Positions 7,847 through 16,391 of a stretch of DNA of 64,000 nucleotides are shown piece by piece (the first letter of the stretch is position 1; the number at the start of each line of letters is the position of its first letter). Below the pieces are notes generated by a model. That model saw only the letters and a program-made list of their open reading frames with translations. It made no database searches and had not been told where the DNA came from. A program made the translations under genes and the position numbers. The stretch comes from Actinoplanes flavus (GTDB taxonomy: Bacteria > Actinomycetota > Actinomycetes > Mycobacteriales > Micromonosporaceae): assembly GCF_017592555.1 (NCBI RefSeq), contig NZ_JAGFNS010000004.1:62001-126000 (forward strand). Direction: 5' to 3'.

Positions 7847-8172
7847 CCGCCGAGACCGAGCCGGCGCACCCGGTCACCGGGCTGGACGACGTGGTGCACC
7901 AGCGGGTCCGCCTCGGCATTCTGACCATCGCGCACGAGGCGCGGCGGGTCGAGTTCGGCTACCTGCGTGGCCAGTTGCAGTTGACCGCCGGAAACCTGTC
8001 CCAGCACCTCGGCGTCCTGGAGACGGCCGGCCTCATCGAGGTCGAGAAGGGCTACGAGGGCAGGCGCGGGCGGACCTGGATCACCCTCACCGCGGCCGGG
8101 CGGTCGGCGCTCGCCGAGGAGATCGGGCGGCTGAAGCTGCTCATCGCCCGCGTCGAGACCGCGGAGGGGTAG
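7843..8172 (+). CDS. Winged-helix transcriptional regulator (MarR/ArsR-like single domain)
   Basis: 109 residues starting at ATG 7843, which overlaps the upstream stop. A winged helix-turn-helix fills residues about 18-90: 'RLGILTIAHEARRVEFGYLRGQL' (helices 1-2), recognition helix 'TAGNLSQHLGVLETAGLIEV', and the wing 'EKGYEGRRGRTWITLTAAGRSAL'. This is the compact DNA-binding domain often placed in the HTH_34 or MarR-like group. No ligand domain is present. It probably regulates its coupled membrane protein. The 3' end overlaps the converging TetR gene by 32 bases. Confidence 0.8.
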   Translation: MTAETEPAHPVTGLDDVVHQRVRLGILTIAHEARRVEFGYLRGQLQLTAGNLSQHLGVLETAGLIEVEKGYEGRRGRTWITLTAAGRSALAEEIGRLKLLIARVETAEG

Positions 8173-8767
8173 GAAACAGGCGGCGGACGTGGTAGTCGAT
8201 CAATGCCACCGCGTCGTCCGGGGACCGCGCGCCGACCAGAATCGACGACGACAGGCCGGCGGCCAGAGCGGCCAGGCCGCCGGCCTCGAACGCCGGGTCG
8301 ACGCCGCCGGGCACGTCACCGGCGGCCTGCCCGGCTCGTAGCTGGGTGGCGAGCACCGACTCCAGTTGGTGCTGCGGGTTCCGGGCGTCGGCGCCGGCCA
8401 GTGCCGGGTCGGTGAGCGCGGCCGCGTAGTAGGCGGCGTGGACGCGGGCCAGCAGCAGGCTGTCGTCGTCGGTGGGCAGCAGTTCGAGCAGGCAGATCCG
8501 GACCACGTCGACCGGGCCGGGGGCGCGGCCGAGCGCCGTGAACCGGGCGCGCATCCGCTCTCCGGCCGCCTCCGCCCCGTACTCGAACGCATAGATCAGC
8601 ATGCGCTCCTTGGTGGTGAAGTAGTACTGCACCAGGCGCATCGACACCGCGGCCTCGGCCGCCACCTCACGCAGGGTGGCGGCCGGAAGCCCACGGGAGG
8701 CGGCGATCCGCCAGACCGCCTCGGCGATCTGGCGCCGTCGAAGCTCGTGGTCGACGCGTTTAGGCAT
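8141..8767 (-). CDS. TetR-family transcriptional repressor
   Basis: 208 residues. The N-terminal helix-turn-helix (about 12-58) reads 'RRRQIAEAVWRIAASRGLPAATLREVAAEAAVSMRLVQYYFTTKERML' in overlapping short motifs typical of TetR, with 'YYF..KE' at its end. The C-terminal domain (60-195) resembles the BetI/AcrR-type ligand domain seen in many actinobacterial regulators. The gene is divergent from a carboxylesterase, and a perfect palindrome at 8787-8812 lies in the short gap between them. The esterase or its substrate is therefore the most likely regulated function. The ligand is unknown. Confidence 0.88.
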   Translation of the reverse strand: MPKRVDHELRRRQIAEAVWRIAASRGLPAATLREVAAEAAVSMRLVQYYFTTKERMLIYAFEYGAEAAGERMRARFTALGRAPGPVDVVRICLLELLPTDDDSLLLARVHAAYYAAALTDPALAGADARNPQHQLESVLATQLRAGQAAGDVPGGVDPAFEAGGLAALAAGLSSSILVGARSPDDAVALIDYHVRRLFPTPPRSRRGR

Positions 8768-8786
8768 GCGAGACAGTCTTCCATCG

Positions 8787-8812
8787 TTTTATGATGCAAG
8801 CGCATCATAAAA
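8787..8812. promoter_or_regulatory. TetR-type operator, perfect inverted repeat
   Basis: TTTTATGATGC (8787-8797) and GCATCATAAAA (8802-8812) are perfect 11-base arms around the spacer AAGC. The site is AT-rich in very GC-rich surroundings. It lies between the divergent TetR gene and the esterase gene, ending just before the esterase ribosome site (GGAGG at 8815-8819). It should allow one dimer pair to repress both genes. Confidence 0.75.
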
Positions 8813-8823
8813 CAGGAGGTGCC

Positions 8824-10350
8824 ATGAGAGCCCTGCTCGCCGCCGTCCTGCTCCTTCCGGGTTCGCCCCCGGTGAGCGATCCGCCCGTCGTCCACACCCA
8901 TCTCGGCCCGGTCCGCGGCACCGTGACCGGCGACCACCGGGTCTTCCGTGGTCTGCCGTATGCCGCCGCGCCGACCGGCGACCTGCGGTGGCGCGCGCCG
9001 CGACCCGCCGCGGCGTGGACCGGAGTCCGGGAGGCGACCGCATCCGGCCCGGCCTGCGCCCAGCCGCCGAGCGGCGATCCGACCATCACCGTGACCAGCG
9101 AGGACTGCCTCTATCTCGACGTCACCACACCGGTTCGGCCCGGCACCCGGCGGCCGGTGATCGTGTGGCTGCACGGCGGGAGCTTCAAGACCGGGGCGGG
9201 CAGCTCCTACGATCCGCACCGCCTGGCCGTCCAGGGCGACACGGTCGTCGTCACGGTCGACTACCGGCTCGGCGTCTTCGGCTACCTGGGCCTGCCCGGC
9301 CTGGCCGGCTCCGGCACGTTCGGCCTGCTGGACCAGCAGGCCGCGCTGCGCTGGGTGCGCCGCAACGCCGCCGCGTTCGGCGGGGATCCGCACAACGTGA
9401 CCCTGGCCGGGCAGTCCGCCGGCGGGCTCAGCGTCTGCGCCCAGCTCACCTCACCGGGCGCGGCCGGGCTCTTCGACCGGGCGATCATCCAGTCCGGATC
9501 GTGCCTGACCAGCTGGCCCGCCGGGATCAACTTCGGTCAGCCGGCCGGACAGCCCTGGATCGGGCGGCCGCAGCTGGAGAGCGCGGGCACGGAGCTCGCC
9601 GAGCGACTCGGCTGCGCCGGCTCGCTCGCCTGCCTGCGCGCCCTGCCGGCGGACCGGCTCGTCGAGGCGACCCCCGGCGCGGGGATCGGCGCGTTCACCC
9701 GGCCCGCCCACGGCACCCCGCTGCTACCGGAACACCCCGCCGACGCCTTGCGGGCCGGGCGTTTCACCCGCGTACCGGTGTTGATCGGTGGCAATCGTGA
9801 CGAGTCGCGCGGGATGGTCGGCGCGCTGGACACCTGGGAGCCGTACACGGAGGAGCAGTTCGAGGCGGCGCTGCGGGCCGGCTTCGGGGACCGGTGGACC
9901 CGGGTCGCGGCGGAGTACCCGGTCAGCGATCACGACGGACGACCCGGCCTGGCCTGGGCGGCGGTCGCCACCGACCGGATGTGGGCCTGCCCGGCGTTCG
10001 AGACCGCGGCGCTGCTGGCCCGGCACACCCGGGTGCACGGCTACGAGTTCGCCGAACGGGACACGCCGGTGCTCTGGGACGGTTATCCCTGGGGCGCCGC
10101 GCACGGGCTCGAACTGCCGTACCTCTTCGACGGCCTGGACTGGCTGACCGGGACTCCGCAGCCGGCGCTCGCCGCCGCGATGGTCGGCGAGTGGTCCCGC
10201 TTCGCCGGCACGGGCACGGCCGGATGGCCTCCGTTCAAAACCGGTCATGGTACGCCGTACGTGCGCTCCTTCACCGCGGAGTCGTCCGGCCGTACCGACA
10301 TGGCGGCCGGTCACCGGTGCGCGTTCTGGCGGACCGTCCCGGACGCCTAG
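8824..10350 (+). CDS. Type-B carboxylesterase, secreted
   Basis: 508 residues from ATG 8824, preceded by AGGAGGT. A short signal peptide occupies about 1-20. The alpha/beta-hydrolase landmarks of type-B carboxylesterases follow in order: 'FRGLPYAAAPTGDLRW' near 40, 'SEDCLYLDV', oxyanion loop 'WLHGGSF', 'LGVFGYL', and nucleophile serine in 'GQSAGG' near 202. The triad glutamate is in 'GGNRDES' and the triad histidine in 'AAHGLELPYLF'. It should hydrolyse carboxylic esters outside the cell or at its surface. It is controlled, by inference, by the divergent TetR gene through the palindrome at 8787-8812. The natural substrate is unknown. Confidence 0.88.
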   Translation: MRALLAAVLLLPGSPPVSDPPVVHTHLGPVRGTVTGDHRVFRGLPYAAAPTGDLRWRAPRPAAAWTGVREATASGPACAQPPSGDPTITVTSEDCLYLDVTTPVRPGTRRPVIVWLHGGSFKTGAGSSYDPHRLAVQGDTVVVTVDYRLGVFGYLGLPGLAGSGTFGLLDQQAALRWVRRNAAAFGGDPHNVTLAGQSAGGLSVCAQLTSPGAAGLFDRAIIQSGSCLTSWPAGINFGQPAGQPWIGRPQLESAGTELAERLGCAGSLACLRALPADRLVEATPGAGIGAFTRPAHGTPLLPEHPADALRAGRFTRVPVLIGGNRDESRGMVGALDTWEPYTEEQFEAALRAGFGDRWTRVAAEYPVSDHDGRPGLAWAAVATDRMWACPAFETAALLARHTRVHGYEFAERDTPVLWDGYPWGAAHGLELPYLFDGLDWLTGTPQPALAAAMVGEWSRFAGTGTAGWPPFKTGHGTPYVRSFTAESSGRTDMAAGHRCAFWRTVPDA

Positions 10351-10411
10351 GCCGCCCCCGGATGACCGAAACCGGTCATGCGGGCGGAGAGCGCGGGTAG
10401 CGTGAACCGGC

Positions 10412-11737
10412 GTGCACATTCAGGACGCGATCGACCGGGTCGGGTTCGGCCGGTTCCAGCGGCGGCTCTTCCTGCTGTGCGGGATCACCTGGGCCGCCGA
10501 CGCCGCCGAGATCCTGCTGCTGTCGTTCGCGCTGCCCGGGGTGACCGCGGAGTTCGGCCTGACCTCGGGGCAGGCCGGGCTCGTGGTGGCGTCCACCTTC
10601 GCCGGGATGCTGGCTGGCGCCTGGTTCTGGGGCATCATGGCGGACCGGGTCGGCCGGCGCCTCGGCTTCCAGCTCACCATCGCGATCTTCGCGGTGTTCG
10701 GGGTGGCGTCCGCGTTCGCGCCCGGCCCGGTCTGGCTCGCGGTGCTGCGGGCGCTGACCGGATTCGGGCTCGGCGGGGCGATGCCGCTGGACTTCGCGCT
10801 GTTCACCGAATACCTGCCGACCCGCGATCGGGGCCGCTGGCTGGTGCTGCTGGAGAGCTGGTGGGCGGTCGGCACGGTGGCGGCGGCCGCGCTCGCCCTG
10901 ATCATCATGCCGACGGTGGGCTGGCGCTGGCTGCTGGCCACCTCGGCGGCCGCCGCGCTGCTGGTGCTGTGGGCCCGGCTGCGGGTACCCGAGTCGGCCC
11001 GGTACCTGCTCGCCCGTGGTGACACGGTGGGAGCGTCAGCACTGGTGACCGAAGTGGCACGGATCAACGGAGTCACGCCACCGGCCAGGCCGCTGCGGCT
11101 GCCCGCCGGCCAGGGCGCGGCCACCCCGGGCGACCTGCTGCGCGGCCCGCTCGGCCGGACCACCCTGCTGCTGTGGACGGTGTGGCTGCTGATCGGCTTC
11201 GGCTACTACGGCATCTTCGCGTGGCTGCCGCAGATCTTCGCCGACGAGTACGGGTTCCTGCGCAGCTACCAGTACGTGTTCTTCCTGGCGCTGGCCCAGC
11301 TGCCCGGTTACCTGTCGGCGGCCTGGCTGGTCGAACGAGCCGGCCGCAAACCGGTGCTCGCCGGCTATCTGGCCGCGGCCGCGGTCGCCACGTTCGGGTG
11401 GGCGGTGGCCGACTCGGCGGCGATGGTGCTGGTCTCCGCCGGGCTGATGAACTTCTTCACGCTGGGCGCCTGGGCCGCGCTGTACGCGTACACCCCGGAG
11501 CGTTACCCGACGCAGCTGCGCGCCTCCGGGCTGGGCGCGGCGAGTGGGTTCGCCCGCATCGGCGCGGTCACCGCGCCACTGGCCGGCGGCGCCCTGCTGG
11601 CCCTCTCCCTGCCCGTGGCACTCACCGTCTTCGCGGCGTCGTTCCTGCTGGCCGCGCTCGCGGTGGCCGGCTACGCGGCGGAGACCCGCGGCACCCGGCT
11701 CGACGACACCGTGGCGGAACGCGTCCCGCTCGGCTAG
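10412..11737 (+). CDS. MFS transporter (metabolite:H+ symporter type)
   Basis: 441 residues with a GTG start at 10412. There are 12 predicted membrane segments with a central loop near 200-235. Family landmarks include the 'GIMADRVGRR' motif between helices 2 and 3, 'RALTGFGLGGAMPLDFAL' in helix 4, and 'ERAGRKPVL' between helices 8 and 9 with 'YTPERYPTQLRASGLG' after helix 10. This pattern is that of the sugar/aromatic-acid:H+ symporter and SV2-like branch. A TAGCGT hexamer lies 8 bases before the GTG and no ribosome site is seen, so the mRNA may be leaderless. It lies 61 bases after the esterase and could import its product, but that is speculative. Confidence 0.85.
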   Translation: MHIQDAIDRVGFGRFQRRLFLLCGITWAADAAEILLLSFALPGVTAEFGLTSGQAGLVVASTFAGMLAGAWFWGIMADRVGRRLGFQLTIAIFAVFGVASAFAPGPVWLAVLRALTGFGLGGAMPLDFALFTEYLPTRDRGRWLVLLESWWAVGTVAAAALALIIMPTVGWRWLLATSAAAALLVLWARLRVPESARYLLARGDTVGASALVTEVARINGVTPPARPLRLPAGQGAATPGDLLRGPLGRTTLLLWTVWLLIGFGYYGIFAWLPQIFADEYGFLRSYQYVFFLALAQLPGYLSAAWLVERAGRKPVLAGYLAAAAVATFGWAVADSAAMVLVSAGLMNFFTLGAWAALYAYTPERYPTQLRASGLGAASGFARIGAVTAPLAGGALLALSLPVALTVFAASFLLAALAVAGYAAETRGTRLDDTVAERVPLG

Positions 11738-11803
11738 AGATCTGCCATGGCCGAGGTCCGCTTTTCGCTCCTTTTGCCGTACGCGTGTCCTCGTCCCGTC
11801 TGA

Positions 11804-12099
11804 TCAGGGCCGTCCCGCCCGGTCGGCGCGATCGTGCTGCCCGCTCCGGCCTGTGCCGCGCCCGCCGGGCGTAGATCGGTGCCCGGGCCGGCCGGCCACG
11901 TCCTCGTCTGCCGCCGCTCGGTGCCGTTCTCATCACGCCACCGAGCGGGTGGCCCGGAAATGGTCACCCGCCCGGCCCGGTGAACATCAGCGGGGTGTGG
12001 CGGCGTGGCCGGCCTGCGGGACCACCGATCTGCGCCCGGCGGGCGCGGCACAGGCCGGAGCGGGCAGCCAGGTCGCGTGGGCCGGCGGAACGGCCCTGA
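11804..12099. repeat. Long inverted repeat between convergent genes
   Basis: The 395-base gap 11738-12132 holds no credible gene. Bases 11839-11881 and 12023-12065 are inverted copies matching at 42 of 43 positions. Weaker similarity extends outward (TCAGGGCCGT at 11804 against its complement at 12090) and inward (GGCCGGCCACG), giving arms of nearly 100 bases centred near 11952. A second hairpin, CCGCTCGGTG/CACCGAGCGG (11914-11923 and 11939-11948), sits in the loop. The transcript would fold into one large stem-loop. It could be a bidirectional terminator for the MFS and sigma genes, a non-autonomous mobile element, or a structured RNA. Confidence 0.7.
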
Positions 12100-12132
12100 C
12101 CGGGCGGGGCGGGGTCGGGCGTACCGGAAGAA

Positions 12133-12924
12133 TCAAGCGATGGACTCGAGCTGACCGCGCAGCTTGACCAGCGCCTTGGCCAGCAAGCGGGAGACGTGCA
12201 TCTGGGAGATGCCGATCTGGTCGGCGATCTGCTGCTGGGTGAGGTTGCCGTAGAAGCGCAGCGTGACGATCTTCCGCTCGCGGTCGTCCAGGCTGGACAG
12301 CGCCGGGCCGAGAGCGATGCGCAGCTCGGCCGCCTCGAAGCCGGCGTCCTCGCCGCCCAGGGTGTCGCCGAGTTCGGTGCCGGTTTCGGCGACCGGGGTG
12401 GACAGGCTTGTCGAGTTGTAGGCGCGGGCGCCCTCCAGGCCCTCGATCACCTCGTCTTCGCTGATGCCCAGGTGAGTGGCGATGTCGGCGACCGTGGGGG
12501 AGCGGCCCAGCGTGTTGCTGAGCGTGCTGTTGGCGGCGGTGATGGCCAGGCGCAGCTCCTGGAGGCGGCGGGGCACACGCACCGACCAGGTGCGGTCCCG
12601 GAAGTGGCGCTTCAGCTCGCCCACGATGGTGGGGATCGCGAAGCCGCTGAAGTCGACGCCCCGGTCGGCCTCGAAGCGGTCCACCGCCTTGATCAGACCG
12701 ACCATGGCGACCTGGTGGAGGTCGTCGCGGGGCTCGCCGCGGTTGGCGTACCGGTTGGCGAGGTGCCGGGCCAGCGGCAGCCAGGCTTCGATGGCGCGGT
12801 CGCGCAGGCCGGGCCGCGACGGGTGGCCGGCGGGCAGCGCCGCCATCGCGCTGATCAGCTCACTGGCACGGTCGGTGCTGGTGGCGGCCTCGTCGTGGAC
12901 GGCGGTGTCGGCGAGGACGGTCAT
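12133..12924 (-). CDS. SigB/SigF/SigG-family RNA polymerase sigma factor
   Basis: 263 residues from ATG 12924; an in-frame ATG at 12945 exists, but only the inner start has a ribosome site (GAGGGAG, 10 bases before). All alternative-sigma regions are present. Region 2 includes 'RGEPRDDLHQVAMVGLIKAVDRFEADRGVDFSGFA', seen around residues 63-97. Region 3 includes 'TLGRSPTVADIATHLGIS', and region 4 ends with 'NLTQQQIADQIGISQMHVSRLLAKAL'. The extended N-terminus has an 'ISAMAALPAGHPSRPGLRDRAIEAWLPLARHLANRY' character typical of the actinobacterial general-stress group. Partners such as anti-sigma RsbW or an RsbV antagonist are not encoded next to it, so control may be remote. Confidence 0.88.
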   Translation of the reverse strand: MTVLADTAVHDEAATSTDRASELISAMAALPAGHPSRPGLRDRAIEAWLPLARHLANRYANRGEPRDDLHQVAMVGLIKAVDRFEADRGVDFSGFAIPTIVGELKRHFRDRTWSVRVPRRLQELRLAITAANSTLSNTLGRSPTVADIATHLGISEDEVIEGLEGARAYNSTSLSTPVAETGTELGDTLGGEDAGFEAAELRIALGPALSSLDDRERKIVTLRFYGNLTQQQIADQIGISQMHVSRLLAKALVKLRGQLESIA

Positions 12925-13002
12925 CCGGATTGCTCCCTCGGTCATCAGGAATCTACGGCGGGCGACCGGGTACTTCCCGGCCGCCCGCGCCGATAAACCG
13001 GT

Positions 13003-13821
13003 TCAGAGCTTGGATTCGCGGTTGAACAGGCGCTTGGACCAGAGGTAGCCGCCCAGGGCGATGACCGCGCACCAGCCGAGCGCGATCCACAGGTCGTTGC
13101 CGGGCGGGTTGCCGGCGAGCAGGGCGCGCATGGTCTCGATGATGGGGGTGAAGGGCTGGTATTCGGCGAACCAGCGGATTCCGGCCGGCAGTGACTCGGT
13201 GGGCACGAAGCCGCTGCTCAGGAACGGCAGCAGGATCAGCGGCATGGGCGCGTTGCTGGCCGTCTCCACCGTGCCGCTGGCCTGGCCGAGGGCGACGGCC
13301 AGCCAGATGAAGGCGAACGCCACGGTCCCGACGAAGCCGGCCGTGGCCAGCCATCCGAGCAGGTCGGCCGCGGGGTCGAAACCGACCAGCAGGGCCACGC
13401 CGGTCACCACGGCGACCGCCAGCATCGCCTGGATGAGGCTGCCGATGACGTGCCCGGTGAGCACCGAGACGCGGGCGATGTGCATGGTCCGGAACCGGGT
13501 GATGATGCCCTCGGTCATGTCCATGGCGATCGAGATGGCGGTGCCCTGCACCGTGGACATCACGGTCATCAGCAGGATGCCGGGGGTCAGGTAGTTGGCG
13601 TACGCGGCGCGCCCGTCGGCCGGGGAGCCACCGAGCCCGGCGCCCATCGTGCCGCCGAACACGTAGACGAACAGCAGCAGGAAGATGACCGGCATGCCGA
13701 TGAGCAGGACGGTCATCGACGGGTACCGCAGCATGCGCTTGAGGTTGCGGCGCAGCATCGTGGTCGAGTCGCGCAGCGGGTGGAAACGCAGCGCCGGGGC
13801 GGTGAGGGTCGGGGTGCTCAT
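13003..13821 (-). CDS. ABC-2 type transporter permease (DrrB-like)
   Basis: 272 residues from ATG 13821, which overlaps the stop of the ATPase gene (ATGA). Six membrane segments are visible, starting at about 38-58. A conserved 'GIILMTVMSTVQGTAISIAMDMTEGIITRFRTM' type region appears here as 'TPGILLMTV...EGIITRFRTMHI' around 92-125, which is characteristic of daunorubicin-resistance DrrB permeases. 'LPFLSSGFVPTESLP' near 205-220 is also family-typical. With the upstream ATPase it should form an exporter of a hydrophobic drug, lipid or peptide. It is the last gene of the RHH regulator-DUF4097-ATPase-permease operon. Confidence 0.88.
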   Translation of the reverse strand: MSTPTLTAPALRFHPLRDSTTMLRRNLKRMLRYPSMTVLLIGMPVIFLLLFVYVFGGTMGAGLGGSPADGRAAYANYLTPGILLMTVMSTVQGTAISIAMDMTEGIITRFRTMHIARVSVLTGHVIGSLIQAMLAVAVVTGVALLVGFDPAADLLGWLATAGFVGTVAFAFIWLAVALGQASGTVETASNAPMPLILLPFLSSGFVPTESLPAGIRWFAEYQPFTPIIETMRALLAGNPPGNDLWIALGWCAVIALGGYLWSKRLFNRESKL

Positions 13822-14750
13822 GCGGTGGCCACCTTGTCGTCGGTGAGGGCGAGGAAGACGTCGTCGAGGTCGGGGGTGTGCACGGACAGCTCGCCGACCT
13901 CGAGGGACTGCGCCTCGAGCTGGTCGATCAGGGCTTTCAGCGAGCGGACGCTGCCGTCGCTGGGCACCCGCAGGGCGAGCGCGTCGCCGTCGGGGGCGGT
14001 GTGGCCCAGCACCCGTACGGCCTTGTCGTGGTCCCGCTGGTCGGTGAACCGGAGGCGGACGTGCCCGCCGGGGATGCGGCGTTTCAGTTCGTCGGCGGTG
14101 CCCTCGGCGACCAGCCGGCCGCCGGCCAGGACGGCGATCCGGTCGGCGAGTTCGTCGGCCTCCTCCAGGTACTGGGTGGTGAGGAAGATGGTGACGCCGC
14201 CGGCGACCAGGTCCCGGACGATCTGCCACATGTCCCGGCGGCTGCGCGGGTCGAGGCCGGTGGTCGGCTCGTCCAGGAAGATCACCTGAGGGCTGCCGAC
14301 CAGGGTCATCGCCAGGTCGAGCCGCCGCCGCATGCCGCCGGAGTAGGTGGAGACCGCTTTGCCGCCGGCGTCGGTGAGCCCGAACTGTTCCAGCAGCTCG
14401 GCCGCCTTGCGTCGGGCCTCGCGCCGGCCGAGGTGGTGCAGGTCGGCCATCAGCCGCAGGTTCTCCTCGCCGGTGAGCAGGTTGTCGACCGCGGAGAACT
14501 GGCCGGTGACGCCGATCGCCGCGCGGACCGCGTCGGCGTCGCGGGTGACGTCGTGGCCGGCGACCCGGGCGTCGCCGGCGTCCGGGCGCAGCAGCGTGGA
14601 CAGGATCTTGACGGTGGTGGTCTTGCCGGCGCCGTTCGCCCCGAGCAGGGCGAACACCGTCCCGCGGGCCACGGTCAGGTCGAGGTTGTCGAGCACCACC
14701 TGGTCGCCGAACGCCTTGCGGAGCCCGGTCACGGTGATCGCGGAGGTCAT
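13818..14750 (-). CDS. ABC transporter ATP-binding protein (DrrA-like)
   Basis: 310 residues starting at ATG 14750 (ribosome site GAAAGGA); a longer in-frame start at 14774 has no such site. Walker A 'GANGAGKTT' is near residue 40, followed by the Q-loop region 'GVTGQFSAVD'. The signature 'YSGGMRRRLDLAMTL' is near 140, Walker B 'VIFLDEPTTGLD' near 158, and H-loop replacement 'LTTQYLEEAD' near 188. The Q in place of the usual switch histidine is normal for DrrA-type ATPases. The C-terminal extension of about 85 residues ('LDDVFLALT' at the end) is the DrrA-associated domain. It energises the permease encoded immediately downstream. Confidence 0.9.
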   Translation of the reverse strand: MTSAITVTGLRKAFGDQVVLDNLDLTVARGTVFALLGANGAGKTTTVKILSTLLRPDAGDARVAGHDVTRDADAVRAAIGVTGQFSAVDNLLTGEENLRLMADLHHLGRREARRKAAELLEQFGLTDAGGKAVSTYSGGMRRRLDLAMTLVGSPQVIFLDEPTTGLDPRSRRDMWQIVRDLVAGGVTIFLTTQYLEEADELADRIAVLAGGRLVAEGTADELKRRIPGGHVRLRFTDQRDHDKAVRVLGHTAPDGDALALRVPSDGSVRSLKALIDQLEAQSLEVGELSVHTPDLDDVFLALTDDKVATA

Positions 14751-14770
14751 GGTGGTCCTTTCGGGGGGTG

Positions 14771-15616
14771 TCACGCGCGGTGGATGGTGATGTCGCCGTA
14801 CGAGGTGCGGCCGCGGATCTCGACGGTCTCGTCGCCGCTGTCCGGGCCGGTGGTGTTCGCCAGCTGGTTGGACACCCGCCCGAACGCGGTGTCGACGGAC
14901 ACCCAGGCGGCGGTGCCCTCGGCGATGCCGATGTCCAGGTCGCCCAGGGAGGTGCCGATGGTGACCGAGCCGCGGACCACTTCGCCGAGCCGGATCTCGC
15001 CGTTGGACGTCTTGGCGTCCACGCCGGCGCCGGCCCGCCCGACGGTGATGGCGCCGTTGGCCGCCCGGACCCGTACCTCACCGCCGGCCGTGTCGATCGT
15101 GGTGTCGCCGTTGCTGTTCTTGACCGTGGCGGCGCCGCCGACCTCGCCGACCCGGACCCGCCCGCTGCCGGTGGAGATGTCGGCGTCGCCGGTGACGCGA
15201 CCCACCGTGACGTGCCCGGCGGCCGTGGCGACGCGCAGCCCGTCGGCGTGCTCGACGGACACGTGCCCGGCGGAGGTCTTGAAGCGGCTTCCCGCGAGCC
15301 GGCCGGCCGACCGGTAGTTGCCCACCTGCACCTCGGCGGCGACGGCCGAACCGCTGGGCAGTTCGACGGTCACGTCCACCGCCTTGGAGCGGCGGGAGAA
15401 CTCCAGCGGGCGGTACTTCGGGCCGGTGATCCGCAGGGTGCCGTCGGTGTGGTCGATCCGGACCTGCTCGGCGGCCTTCGTGTCGGACTCGTCGGACGCG
15501 TTGCGGGGGCGGACCTCGATCAGGGTGTCGGTGCGGTCGGTGGCGGTGATCTGGACGTCGGCGCCGCCGAGGTCGAGGTCGAGGGTGATCGGGCCGGGGG
15601 TGCCGAATTTTGGCAT
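14771..15616 (-). CDS. DUF4097-family beta-repeat protein, copy 1
   Basis: 281 residues from ATG 15616 (GGAG 7 bases before); a GTG four codons earlier is also possible. The protein is a succession of short beta strands with a recurrent pattern of about 20 residues, e.g. '[14 protein letters not shown]', '[14 protein letters not shown]', '[13 protein letters not shown]', '[13 protein letters not shown]', '[14 protein letters not shown]'. This is the putative-adhesin (DUF4097/DUF4098) beta-solenoid fold. It has no signal peptide or membrane segment, so it is probably cytoplasmic. A paralogue is encoded at 53623-54297 (shared opening 'DTPGPIT' and 'ATDRaDT.vEVRP'). It lies inside an operon with an RHH regulator and a DrrAB exporter. 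The molecular role is unknown. Confidence 0.8.
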   Translation of the reverse strand: MPKFGTPGPITLDLDLGGADVQITATDRTDTLIEVRPRNASDESDTKAAEQVRIDHTDGTLRITGPKYRPLEFSRRSKAVDVTVELPSGSAVAAEVQVGNYRSAGRLAGSRFKTSAGHVSVEHADGLRVATAAGHVTVGRVTGDADISTGSGRVRVGEVGGAATVKNSNGDTTIDTAGGEVRVRAANGAITVGRAGAGVDAKTSNGEIRLGEVVRGSVTIGTSLGDLDIGIAEGTAAWVSVDTAFGRVSNQLANTTGPDSGDETVEIRGRTSYGDITIHRA

Positions 15617-15688
15617 GGTGGTCTCCACATCATCGGTACGTGGACCGTCTCCGCAGGTGGGGACGGGTGTGAGTGTGGTGCGTCGCGG

Positions 15689-16213
15689 TCAGCGGACCCA
15701 GCCGCTGAAGGTCTTCCGGCCGGGCGGGCCGGGGACCGTGGGTTCGGCGGGCCGGCCGGGCTCGGTGCGCTGGAGGGCGGCGGCCGCGGCCCGGACCAGC
15801 CAGGCGTTGGCCGAGCGGCCCTCGCGGGCGGCGGCCTCCTCGATGGCGGCCTTGAGCTGCTCGGGCATCCGGACGTTGAGGCGGGTGGCCGGGCCCTCCT
15901 CGCTGAACGACGGGTCGCCGGCCGGGGCCGGGGCGGCGGTCGTGGCACCGCTCGGTGCCACCGGCTCGGCGGGTGGCAGCGCCACCACGAAATCCGGGTC
16001 GCGGCCGCGCAGGCGCAGCTCCACCGAGCCGGGCGCGAGGTCGCGGGTGATCTCGTCGGCGGCGGCGGTGAGCGTCTCCAGCAGGGTCATCCGGATCGCC
16101 GACTCCAGCGGGCCGGTCAGGCGCTCGACCAGCGCACGCGCCTCCTCGCCACCGGCCTCGGCGAGTGCGGCGAACTCGCGTCCGAGGTTGTTCACATACG
16201 TGGTCAAGTCCAT
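15689..16213 (-). CDS. Ribbon-helix-helix regulator (HicB/CopG-like C-terminal domain)
   Basis: 174 residues from ATG 16213. The last third contains a ribbon-helix-helix DNA-binding unit, '[19 protein letters not shown]', followed by '[17 protein letters not shown]' (about 122-158), the pattern of HicB-type antitoxin regulators. The N-terminal 90 residues are mostly helical and may mediate dimer formation or sense a signal. No toxin gene accompanies it, so a role as operon regulator is more likely than a toxin-antitoxin pair. Repeated TGGCAC hexamers phased at about 11 bases begin at its own start codon and extend into the divergent promoter region. It therefore probably autoregulates and may also control the alcohol dehydrogenase gene. 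Confidence 0.78.
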   Translation of the reverse strand: MDLTTYVNNLGREFAALAEAGGEEARALVERLTGPLESAIRMTLLETLTAAADEITRDLAPGSVELRLRGRDPDFVVALPPAEPVAPSGATTAAPAPAGDPSFSEEGPATRLNVRMPEQLKAAIEEAAAREGRSANAWLVRAAAAALQRTEPGRPAEPTVPGPPGRKTFSGWVR

Positions 16214-16283
16214 GGCACTACTGTGGCACTTGTATGGCACACGCGCAAGGCCTTATGGCACAACAGTGGTGCCAAGTTGGCAC
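16213..16283. promoter_or_regulatory. Phased TGGCAC operator array
   Basis: TGGCAC starts at 16213, 16224, 16235, 16256 and 16278, i.e. spacings of 11, 11, 21 and 22 bases, one or two helical turns. An inverted copy, GTGCCA, at 16269-16274 pairs with the last one. Direct repeats on one face of the helix are how ribbon-helix-helix dimers bind cooperatively. The array lies between the divergent RHH-regulator and dehydrogenase genes. Confidence 0.65.
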
Positions 16284-16391
16284 CGACTGCGGAGGATGCC
16301 CTGTCAGTACACCCCTCCGGAGTGGTCGCGCCCGCCCTCTCCCAGGCAAGATCTTCGGTACGGAGAGACACCACCACCCTCGGAGGACACC

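Noticed and set aside
15689..16213. HicB-like protein as half of a toxin-antitoxin pair
   Set aside because: No small toxin gene (HicA-like or other) lies before or after it; the neighbours are an exporter operon and a dehydrogenase.
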